Assembly: GCA_948146395.1 (NCBI GenBank)
Contig: OX411546.1
Coordinates: 18,927,158-18,991,157, forward strand
Origin: Fragum whitleyi
Lineage: Eukaryota; Mollusca; Bivalvia; Cardiida; Cardiidae
DNA: 64,000 bases
Reading direction: 5' to 3'
Shown: positions 52,051-61,595 of the stretch, piece by piece
How the letters are laid out: every line of letters starts with the position of its first letter
Numbering within the stretch: position 1 is the stretch's first letter
Position numbers and translations under genes: made by a program
Notes under the pieces: generated by a model
Database searches by the model: none
Told to the model about the DNA's origin: nothing
Seen by the model: the letters and a program-made list of their open reading frames with translations, nothing else

Positions 52051-52216
52051 TTAAGGTAGTGGACCCGTAATAGTTCTGTAATGTGTTGGGGGTAATGAAC
52101 TTTAACTGTGTTAACCGAGGTTTTCTTATGATTTTTCATTAGGAAACCTCGGTCAACATTGTGAAAGATCATGGGTTCCGAATGGTTGCGGAACTATTAT
52201 GGGTCCACTACCTTAA
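52051..52216. mobile_element. M1 MITE
   Basis: TTAAGGTAGTGGACCCGTAA ... GGGTCCACTACCTTAA, with both TTAA flanks present. Confidence 0.9.
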
Positions 52217-52257
52217 CGCGACTACTGTCCTTTTCGACCATCAAGGAGAAATAATAT

Positions 52258-52353
52258 TTCTGGCTCTAACAGGATTCGAACCCGTGCGGATGCGGCAACG
52301 TCGCCTAGCTCTTCAAAATTCGACGTCCTTAACCAGTGCGCTACTGAGCCCCA
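52258..52353 (-). pseudogene. tRNA-like sequence (class II-like)
   Basis: On the minus strand GGGGCTCAGTAGCGCACTGG then TTAAGGACGTCG resembles an A-box arm and ACGGGTTCGAATCCTGTTAG a perfect B box; GGCTC/GAGCC can close the acceptor. The length suggests a long variable arm as in Leu/Ser tRNAs, but the anticodon arm is not convincing. Confidence 0.5.
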
Positions 52354-52749
52354 GCCCCCCCCCCCCCTAAAAAGTGTTGGTCAATTAATGCATTTAAAGC
52401 CACATTGAAAAAAAAAAACACTCCGCGAAAAGGAACTTATATGTTTAGAGAGCAATAGAGTCCAACATATTTTTCTTGTAAATGAGGTGCAAACAACTTT
52501 AAGTTGCGGAATTAGTTTCTGATAAGAGGGTTTAATAAGCAACAGATCTCAAAAAGCCGCTGATTTGTTTTGAGTGTTTCAACCAAAGTATAGCCTATTA
52601 AGTTGAAGTGCTTTTTGATTGTCGTAAATCCCTTTCATATTAAAGACCAAAGTGCTTAAATTAGACTTATTACTCTGTTGTCGTAGATTCGATTAAGTAC
52701 TGCTAAACTATTCGGCACTATATCACTTAAACATTCGTTTGAAAGTTTA

Positions 52750-53197
52750 CAGTTAAGAACGTCGTGAAATTGACAAGATGATATATTTTGGAACATTTTT
52801 TTAATGAAATTGAATGGATGTTTGGATCTGGTTTTGAGTGAAATTAACAGGAGGTAACCCAATTAACCCAATGTCGCTAATTTTGTTCAAGACGAATAAA
52901 ATTAGCGATATTTATTACCTCCCCTTGATAAAATATACGTTCTGTCTGTTTGTATGCCTTCGTGGACCAATAAGACGCCTTAAAATCCACACTGTAAGCA
53001 AATAAAATCGTAGAACAAATTGAACGATTTGAATTAAATGTTGATCGTCTTGACGATTTCGAAATGTTTTCAAGTGATTTCGGAGCTTTTTTTGATCGAT
53101 TTGAGAAAGTATTTTGAATGAATGAACGGAGCGCCGAACGAATGATTTAGAATGCGTTTGGTCGGAATGAGTGTCAATTTCACGATGCTTTAAACTG
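52750..53197. mobile_element. M2 MITE with internal palindrome
   Basis: CAGTTAAGAACGTCGTGAAA then TTGAC at the left; GTCAATTTCACGATGCTTTA then AACTG at the right, a clean terminal repeat. Palindrome at about 52850-52925. Confidence 0.9.
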
Positions 53198-53303
53198 TAA
53201 TAGACTCATACTCAGTTGCTATGTGAAAGTGAGATTGAATGTGAATCTTTTGAACTTGATTGAGACTTGACTATTCAGTTCCAGTTTTCAATGATTTAAA
53301 TTT

Positions 53304-53562
53304 TACCCGTAGCGCGAAAATGGACCATCTGGGAACTCTGTAAAAAAGAATATTTGAAAAAGAAATTGGCTCCAGTTTAGATCAACTTGATGTCGCATTC
53401 AAACAATGCTTTCACAGGAAGATAAAATGATCATTTTAGATTCAGAAATCGGGCCAAGTGTGAAAAGTTTCGACTCTTGTCAGTCTACGCAGTTCGCGCA
53501 GTCTTACTAGTGTCGACACTTGACACACTTCCCAAATGGTCCCTTTTCGATTAACTTGTCAT
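53304..53562. mobile_element. M3 MITE
   Basis: ACCCGTAGCGCGAAAATGGA then CCATCTGGG faces CCCAAATGGTCCCTTTTCGA; internal GTCTACGCAGTTCGCGCAGT. Confidence 0.8.
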
Positions 53563-53619
53563 AAATACGTATATCAGTTACTTGCATTTTTATGCTAAAT
53601 AACATTTAGCCTACGACAC

Positions 53620-53716
53620 ACGTAAACTCGCCGTAGCCCCCAAAATCGTGCGGCGTCCATGCAACTACGTATGGATTATCCACGTGAATATCGCACGATT
53701 TTTGGGCGCCTTAGAC
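53620..53716. repeat. Inverted repeat around CCCAAAAATCGTGCG
   Basis: GCCCCCAAAATCGTGCGGCG faces ATCGCACGATTTTTGGGCGC across about 40 bp. A degenerate half (GCGGCGATATCATACGGCG) lies near 53850. Confidence 0.6.
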
Positions 53717-54204
53717 CCTACGGGCTTCTAAAGAATTTATTGTATACGTTTGATTAAAATCATTTTGACTCTGAGCGATTTTATGTATAGATACTCGATT
53801 ACTTGCGAAATCGTACGGTATCAAAAATATCATAAAAACCCGAAAGCGGCGATATCATACGGCGTTCATAGTAACTGTGCACCATCCTTTAGACATGCTT
53901 AAAGTTACTATGTGAAAGATTAAGCGCAATAGCATAATGCTAAATGATTTCCGGTCTGGAGTAAATTTATGTCAAATTTTACGTTTAAACCTAACTGAAG
54001 GACAATATCTTAAAAGTTAATATTTACCTTCCCGATTTCTCAGTGATTACATTATTCTTTTTATCAAAAGGAGTTGACACTATTTGTGATAGGTCTAATC
54101 TGTTTTAAGTTGGTGTAAGGAATTTTCGACATGAAATGAAAATCAATCCTATATTACGCCGACAAAGAGACCGGTTTTTCGGAACAAAAGAGGATACATT
54201 TACC

Positions 54205-54610
54205 ACGCCAACACAATCGGGAACCCTCGGCGAATCTACGGAATAGGGTAGTCACGTAAGCGTTTCGTTTCGCACGTGAGTTTTGTGACGTTAGAGGCCC
54301 GCTTAACGTTTCCGCTTAAAATGACGTTGAGAATAACAAAATCAATAAAAGATGAATTAAAACCGGATATAATAATAATTACATGTAAATAACAACACGC
54401 GTTTCTCTTCGTTTTGTCACCAATTTTAAAATTTGCAAAAAGAATCCCTGTAGACTGTCCGAAAGCATTAAAAAGTGTTTCTCTTCAAGCGTTTTGACCA
54501 AAGTACCACCGAATTACCTAAAACCTGACCCAAAATCACTACAGTTACGTCTTGGGTACTTAACAGTTTACGGAAAAGTCCGAGCAACTTGTCGAATGCA
54601 ATGCATGGCG
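54205..54610. repeat. M13 interspersed repeat
   Basis: Second copy: CAATCGGGAACCCTCGG, CACGTAAGCGTTTCGTTTCG then CACGTG, and GACCAAAGTACCACCGAATT. Confidence 0.7.
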
Positions 54611-54762
54611 ATGTAAATCAATTGTAATTTCAGTTGTGGGCCTAACTGTACTGAACCTCATTGTATTTTACCATTTCAATGAGAACCACTGGCTATTACG
54701 GAGGACCGCCAATCCTGCCCTTAGTTCAGGATGACAAAAAGGTGAAACGGTTTGAAGTATAT

Positions 54763-55112
54763 GCAGTCGATATTGCTCGAGCGACCACGTGTATTAAGCG
54801 ACCAATTTTATTAAGCGACCACCATAAAAAGTCCCCTACTTTAAACAAAATCTCTGAAAAAGAGGACATCTTTAACAAAAACCTAATTATTATTGAATCT
54901 TATGTTGTAAGAGCCCATTAGAATCGTCTCAATAAGACGATTCTAATGAGTTCGAACATCATAGGATTCACCATGACTTTACCGACAAACTGTAAATGCT
55001 ATCAAATTGAACTCTGACATTTACCATGATATTTTGAATTGAGGGACCATTCACATAAACGACCGCTTTTTGGTGGTCCCCTTAGTAGTCGCTTAACACA
55101 AGTTTTACTGTA
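54763..55112. mobile_element. M5 element
   Basis: CAGTCGATATTGCTCGAGCG ... CTTAACACAAGTTTTACTG, with central hairpin CATTAGAATCGTCTCAATAA then GACGATTCTAATG. Confidence 0.85.
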
Positions 55113-55365
55113 CCTCGCTTTGCACGTACACTTGCGTGCAAAGCGGGATGGTAATTTGCAAACAGGTTGCACTGGTTTGTCATCTTAAACGGAGGGCTGA
55201 ATGCTAAAAGCGACAAGGCTACTCAAAAATGAAATTGTGCGTGACAAATCATTCCATGTGTGTTATCTGCAGGCATTGAGCCGCCATCGCATCGATATGA
55301 TACATGTAGAACAATAGTTTATCAATTTGATATATTTAGCCAACAGTTAATTACCATAGTCTTTG

Positions 55366-55455
55366 TGAAGCTTTTGACCAGACTGTGTGGACGCACAGGC
55401 TTCTCGGAGTCTTTACTAAGCGCACATATTACATTGTTGAAAATCTGGCACAAAG
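55366..55455. repeat. M4 MITE fragment
   Basis: CCAGACTGTGTGGACGCACA and GAGTCTTTACTAAGCGCACA match the right half of M4; the left half is absent. Confidence 0.6.
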
Positions 55456-55461
55456 GTAAAC

Positions 55462-55696
55462 AAAGAGTCAGAGGTCCTGGGTTCGATCTCTGACGGAGGC
55501 ACTCATTCTCTCCGACTATTAGTCTCCCACCAATAGGTCGATAATCGTAGGCCTATGTGGGATAGCAGCTGGAGGCTATGAAAGGATGTAATGGTAAAAC
55601 TGGTGTGAGAAATACCAGGAATCCTTTGTTAGGTGCTCCAGCCACCGCGATATAACTGAAAGAATGTTAAAAGCGGCGTAAAACCATATTAAAAAA
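55462..55696 (+). mobile_element. SINE-A copy
   Basis: GGTCCTGGGTTCGATCTCTG with B box, then GGCCTATGTGGGATAGCAGC, ACCGCGATATAACTGAAAGA and an AT-rich tail. Confidence 0.82.
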
Positions 55697-55777
55697 TGAA
55701 TTAGTAAAAAGAGTCACTTAACACATCCACGATACAGAGTTTATTCTAGTATTTATAAAAGCCGGTTTGAAGCTATT

Positions 55778-55974
55778 GGTTTTACATCGATTTCGGATAA
55801 AAGTTCTTGCAGCTTAGATATACTCCTCTCGATTCTGCTTCATGGATATGACCCAGTTCTAGCGCCGAATGTGTGGCAGAAGGAAAGAACTAAGATCGAT
55901 AGCCGCCTCCGCGATTCGAACTCGTGACCTGTTCGTCAAGAAGCCGACGCTCTACCTCTACCACATCATTTTCA
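55778..55974 (-). mobile_element. SINE-B copy
   Basis: On the minus strand GTGGTAGAGGTAGAGCGTCG then GCTTCTTGAC, B box GAGTTCGAATCGC, and CACACATTCGGCGCTAGAAC; ends near GAAATCGATGTAAAACC. Confidence 0.82.
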
Positions 55975-56142
55975 AAATATAAGGGATTTCAGCGCAAAAT
56001 CTATGTAAAATGATTGGAGTTTCATACTCTTTGTTGTTAGTAAATATCCCCCACTTATATTGAAAATATGGGGGATCTTTGAGGAAAGATAGGAGCCATC
56101 CTGCAATCCCTCTGCTTAAAATAAACACCGATGATATTTTAT

Positions 56143-56582
56143 ACAGCAAGTTACACCTTGAAATTGACATTCGCCCCAATCAAAACCATTCTAAATCGCT
56201 CACGCAGCGCTCCATTCATTCATTCCAAACACTTACTCAAACCATTCAAAAAAGCTCAAACACATTAAAAAATATAGAATCAACAACGTCAACCAAAATA
56301 ATTTTGAATAGAAAAAAATCGCGATTTCACTGACATAATTCAAATTGTACGCGCCTAAAAGGTCCTTGAAGAATTATGATGATATCTATAAATCTTATAT
56401 GCGTATTTTATTAAAAAAAAAGGTAATCAATATCGCTAATTTTATTCATCCTGAACAAAATTTGCGATATTGGATTACCTCCAATTAAATTCACTCAAAA
56501 CTCGCTCCATACACTCATTCAATTACATTCCTAAATCATTCCAAAATCATACACCTTGTCAATTTCACGATGTTGTAAACTG
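56143..56582. mobile_element. M2 MITE, inverted orientation
   Basis: Reverse orientation relative to 47701: left TTGAAATTGACATTCGCCCC, right GTCAATTTCACGATGTTGTA then AACTG. Palindrome with TTGCGATATTGGATTACCTC at 56462-56481. Confidence 0.88.
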
Positions 56583-56960
56583 TAGGCACCATTGTACCAT
56601 TTGTCACAATACTTCCGAAGTTCGGACACGGGACATTAACGAGATTGTAATTACGTTTGAAATTAGACCGCAAGATACTTGTATTTTATTTCGGTTAATG
56701 TTCTATTCTGTTTTCATTATTTATCATGAAAAATAATTGGATTGAAATAGGAGACCGAATCACGATATTTTATTGTTCACGAACGAGTTGAAAAAGTCAT
56801 AAAACATTCCAAGTTGTTACTTTGTACTTAACTTTCAATCTAATAGTGGTATACCATGCTAAAAATGACCATCTTGAAATTGCGATATGTATTGATATTA
56901 TTCAGACTGCGTGAACGACTCAACTGACGACTTGTCTTATAGTTTAGATTGATACTAATT

Positions 56961-57199
56961 GAGCCTGTACATGAAATTTCCAACAATTTCAAATATGCAC
57001 AAAGCAAAGACTCTGACCAGTCTGTGCATCCGCACAGTCTGACCAGACTCTTCACTATGCGTTTAGTAGATAGATAAGGTCCCAAAGTATCTGTAGACCA
57101 TCAGGTTACTTTATATTTTCAACATGTGGCTTTCTACACTACTCAATGTTTGCACCTCACGCACATTAAATTTGTTGGAAATGTCACGCACCGGCTCAA
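56961..57199. mobile_element. M4 MITE
   Basis: GAGCCTGTACATGAAATTTC ... GAAATGTCACGCACCGGCTC; internal hairpin CCAGTCTGTGCATCCGCACA then GTCTGACCAG. Confidence 0.85.
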
Positions 57200-57304
57200 T
57201 TTCGATGTCCTATAAGTCGGATCCTTTATTTGTTCCCTACTCTCAAAATACGCGAAATTTAAATTATTCAAAAAAAAAAAAGAATACTTGTTTTTTTCTT
57301 ATTT

Positions 57305-57545
57305 ATGAATGAAACTAAAATGACATCACACTGTATTAATACGCGAAGCTTATTCAGACATGTGTGTTATTGGGTTTTTAGTTTCATACTTTCACGAATT
57401 TCATGAAGCAAAAATGTGAAGCTTTCACCACAATGTTATCGATAATTTATGGGACTACTTTTGGCGAAAGCTAACAAAAAAGGTGCAAACTCAAAATTGT
57501 AGAGTAATAGAATAATTTTCCAACTAATCAGAATGCACAATTCGA
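57305..57545. mobile_element. M7 interspersed repeat
   Basis: GAATGAAACTAAAATGACAT and GTGTTATTGGGTTTTTAGTT then TCATACTTTCACG plus the AT-rich body. Confidence 0.7.
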
Positions 57546-57772
57546 GATGGACAAAACAAAATTAAAGTAATTTTTCAGGAAATGAGGAAATGAAAGATTT
57601 AACTCAGCAAAAGACACTAGATTCGAAAAGATCTTTTTTTTTTTCAAAAAAAGTAGGCTACAAATTCCTAGCTTTAAAAGGTTAAAATCAAAATTGAGCT
57701 ATGATTTGGTCTATTTGAATGAAACGTTGAGTGTTAAGAACGATTTTGAAGGTTTTTTTTTGTGTTTTTTTT

Positions 57773-59387
57773 TAGCTCACCTGAGCACGAAGTGCTCAAG
57801 GTGAGCTATTGGGATCGTAGAATGTCCGTCGTCCGTCGTCAGTCGTGCGTCGTGCGTCGTGCGTCGTCCGTCGTCCACATTTTCTTTAAACATCTTCTCC
57901 TCCTAAACCGGTGGGCCAATCTTGATGAAACTTAGCAGGGATGTTCCTTGGGTCAAGCTCTACCAAAGTTGTTCAAATAAATGAAATCCACCCTTAACTT
58001 TCCCTTTACCCTTAACAAAAAGGGTGAAAACATGAAAATCTTTAAAAATCTTCTTCTCTGAAACCAGAAGGCAGACAGCTTTCATATTTGGTATGTAGCA
58101 TCATCTAGTGGACCTCTACCAAGTTTGTTCATATCAAGACCCTGGGGTCATATTTGGGCTTTTCCCGGGCCCAACCCTTTTTACATAGAATCAAAGAGCG
58201 CAAATCTTTAAAAATCTTCTTCTCTGTAACCAGATGGCAGACAGCTTAAATATTTGGTATGTAGCATCACCTAGTGGGCCCCTACCAAGTTTGTTCATAA
58301 CAAGACCCTTGGGTCATATTTGGGCTTTGCACAGGTGCATCCCTTTATCTCTTATGAGCACGAAGGGTAAAAAAATGAAAATCTTCAAAAATCTTCTTCT
58401 TTGAAACCAGAAGGCAGACAACTTTCAAATTTGGTATGTAGCATCATCTAGTGGACCTCTACCAAGTTTGTTCATATCAAGACCCGGGGGTCATATTTGG
58501 GCTCCAGCCGGGCGCAACCCTTTTTACATAGAATCAAAGAACGAAAATCTTTAAAAATCTTCTTCTCTGTATCCAGATGGCAGACAGCTTTAATATTTGG
58601 TGTGTAGCATCACCTAGTGGGCCTCTACCAAATTTGTTCATATCAAGACCTTTGGGTCATATTTAGGCTTTGCACAGGTGCATCCCTTTATCTCTTATGA
58701 GCATGAAGGGTAAAAAAATGAAAATCTTGAAAAATCTTCTTCTATGAAACCAGAAGGCAGACAGCTTTCATATTTAGTATGTAGCATCATCTAGTGGACC
58801 TCTACCAAGTTTGTTCATATCAAGACCCTGGGGTCATATTTGGGCTCCACCCAGGCGCAACCCTTTTCACATAGAATCAAAGAGTGAAAATCTTTTAAAA
58901 TCTTCTTTAATTGAAACCAGAGGGCACACTGCTTTCATTTTTGGTATGTAGCATCATCTTGTGGGCCCCTACCAAGTTTGCTCATATCAAGACCCTGGGG
59001 TTATATTTGGGCTCCAGCTGGGTGCATCCCTTTCAGCTCATATGAGCATGATGGGTGAAAATGGGAAAACCTTCAAAAATCTTCTTCTCTGAAACCAGAA
59101 GGCAGACAACTTTCATATTTAGAATGTTGCATCATCTTATGGACCTCTTCCAAGTTTGTTCATATCAAGACCCTGGGGTCACTTTTGGGGTCCACCCCGG
59201 TGCATCCGTTTTTACATAGAATCAAAGAGCAAAAAGGCATATCTGTCTTGCTCTTCGCTGAAAATGTTCCATGGTATTGATCTTAGGCAATTATCTTCTT
59301 TTTGACATCTGCCTATCTAATTAATGTGATGTCCCAGGGGTCATAGAGACTCAGGTGAGCAATCTAGGACCATCTTGGTCCTCTTGT
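57773..59387 (+). mobile_element. AGCTCACC-family hairpin-ended element, copy 4
   Basis: The 5' hairpin TAGCTCACCTGAGCACGAAG then TGCTCAAGGTGAGCTA is followed by GTCCGTCGTCCGTCGTCAGT. About seven units of 165-180 bp carry AATCTTCTTCTCTGAAACCA and alternate between two subtypes (GAATCAAAGAGCG and ATGAGCACGAAGGGT ends). The 3' end is TCAGGTGAGCAATCTAGGAC then CATCTTGGTCCTCTTGT. Confidence 0.92.
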
Positions 59388-59520
59388 TTACATTTTCAGC
59401 CAGTCTGGTTCAAATTTCCCCTATAATGATTAAGCAGTGTTGGTTAAGATTACACTGTGCAACAGTACAGGGTGGTCTTAGTCTTTACTGCCTGCCAAAG
59501 CTTTTCAAACAGCAAGACAC

Positions 59521-59742
59521 AGACAGCGGCACTCGTTCTTTACAACTTATTTGTCTCTCACCAATGGGTTGATAATCATAGACCTATGTGAGATAGCAGC
59601 TGGAAGCTAGGAAAGGATGTGGTGGTTGTACTGGTGAGTGAAATACCAGGAAACTATTGTTTGGTGCTCCAGCCATCGCAATATAACTGAAAAAATGTTG
59701 AAAGGGACTTAAACTCCATTCAATCAATTAATCAATCGAACA
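59521..59742 (+). mobile_element. SINE-A copy, 5' truncated
   Basis: Begins around GACAGCGGCACTCGTTCTTT and runs through TAGACCTATGTGAGATAGCA to a tail CAATCAATTAATCAATC. Confidence 0.82.
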
Positions 59743-59788
59743 TCTAGAAATTATTGTGAAAAGCGTGAATATTGTAATTGTACTTTTT

Positions 59789-61595
59789 ATACGCCCGTCA
59801 AAGACGGGACGTATAATGGGATCACCCGTGGGTCCGGCGTACGGCGTCCGGGCGTCCGGCGGCGTCCACTTCTTTGTCCGGAACATAACTCTGTCACTTG
59901 AAGTCCGATGGACTTCAAACTTGGCAATTGTATTCTTCTCATCATTATGAGTGCAGTGCACAAGAACCATAACTCTACTTGGCCTATTTTTTAGCTCACC
60001 TGAGCACGAAGTGCTCAAGGTGAGCTATTGGGATCGTAGAATGTCCGTCGTCCGTCGTCAGTCGTGCGTCGTGCGTCGTCCGTCGTCCGTCGTGCGTCGT
60101 CCACAATTTCTTTAAACATCTTCTCCTCCTAAACCAGTGGGCCAATCTTGATGAAACTTGGCAGGGATGTTCCTTGGGTCAAGCTCTACCAAAGTTGTTC
60201 AAATAAATGAAATCCACCCTTAACTTTCCCTTTACCCTTAACAAAAAGGGTGAAAATATGAAAAATCTTAAAAAATCTTCTTCTCTGAAACCAGAAGGCA
60301 GACAGCTTTCATATTTGGTATGTAGCACTATCTAGTGGACCTCTACCAAGTTTGTTCATATCAAGACCCTGGGGTCATATTTGGGCTTTGTCCGGGCTCA
60401 ACCCTTTTTACATAGAATCAAAGAGCGAAAATCTTTAAAACTCATCTTCTCTGAAAACAGATGGCAAACAGCTTTAATATTTGGTGTGTAGCATCACCTT
60501 GTGGGCCTCTACCAAGTTCGTTCATATAAAGACCCTTGGGTCATATTTGGGCTTTGCAAGGGCGCATCCCTTTATCTCTTATGAGCACGAAGGGTAAAAA
60601 AACGAAAATCTTCAAAAATCTTGTTCTATGAAACCGGATGGCAGACAGCTTTCATATTTGATATGTAGCATCATCTAGTGGACCTCTACCAAGTTTGTTC
60701 ATATCAAGACCCTAGGATCATATTTGGGCTCCACCCGGGCGCAACCCTTTTTACATAGAATCAAAGAGCGAAAATCTTTTAAAATCTTCTCTAATCGAAA
60801 CCAGAGGACACACTGCCTTCATTTTTGGTATGGAGCATCATCTAGTGGGCCCCCTACCAAGTTTGTTCATATCAAGACCCTTGGGTCATATTGGGCGCAT
60901 CCCTTTCAGCTCATCTGAGCACGATGGGGGAAAATAGGAAAACCTTCAAAAATCTTCTTCTCTGAAACCAGAAGGCAGACAGCTTTCATATTTAGTATGT
61001 AGCATCATCTTATGGACCTCTTTCAAGTTTGTTCATATCAAGACCCTGGGGTCACATTTGGGGTCCACTCGGGTGCATCCCTTTTTACATAGAATCAAAG
61101 AGCAAAAAAGCATATCTGTCTTGCTCTTCGCTGAAAACGTTCCATGGTATTGATCTTAGGCAATTATCTTCTTTTTGACATCTGCCTATCTAATTAATGT
61201 GATGTCCCAGGGGTCAAAGAGACTCAGGTGAGCGATCTAGGACCATCTTGGTCCTCTTGTTGAGTTATTGCCCTTTGTTGTTTTTCATTCTAGAATCTTG
61301 TCCGGAGTATATCTCTAAAAGTATAATAGCTAGGATCATGAAACTTCATGGGTGTATAGATCTCCCAAAGGGGGAGAGCAGTGCATAAGAACCACAACTA
61401 TCTGGCCTATTTTTTGAGTTATTGCCCTTTGTTGTTTTTCATACTAGAATCTTGTCCGGAGTATATCTCTAAAAGTATAATAGCTAGGATAATTAAACTT
61501 CATGGGTGTATAGATCTCACCAAGGGGGAGTGCAGTACACAAGAACCACAACTTAATCCTGTCCTAGTTTTTGAGTTATTGCCCTTTGTTGTTTT
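59789..61595 (+). mobile_element. F-family hairpin-ended element, interrupted at 59992-61260
   Basis: TATACGCCCGTCAAAGACGG then GACGTATA is a 5' hairpin, followed by GGCGTCCGGGCGTCCGGCGG. Units of about 160 bp (TTGAGTTATTGCCCTTTGTT, CTTGTCCGGAGTATATCTC) flank an inserted AGCTCACC-family element. Its own 3' end is lost where another element begins at 61596. Confidence 0.8.
59992..61260 (+). mobile_element. AGCTCACC-family hairpin-ended element, copy 5, nested
   Basis: Nearly identical at both ends to copy 4, with fewer units. It interrupts GGCCTATTTTTTGAGTTATT of the F element; the uninterrupted sequence is present at 61404-61423. Confidence 0.93.

Noticed and set aside
59728..60018. 96-codon minus-strand frame
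   Set aside because: It spans the junction of two mobile elements and is a product of their hairpins.
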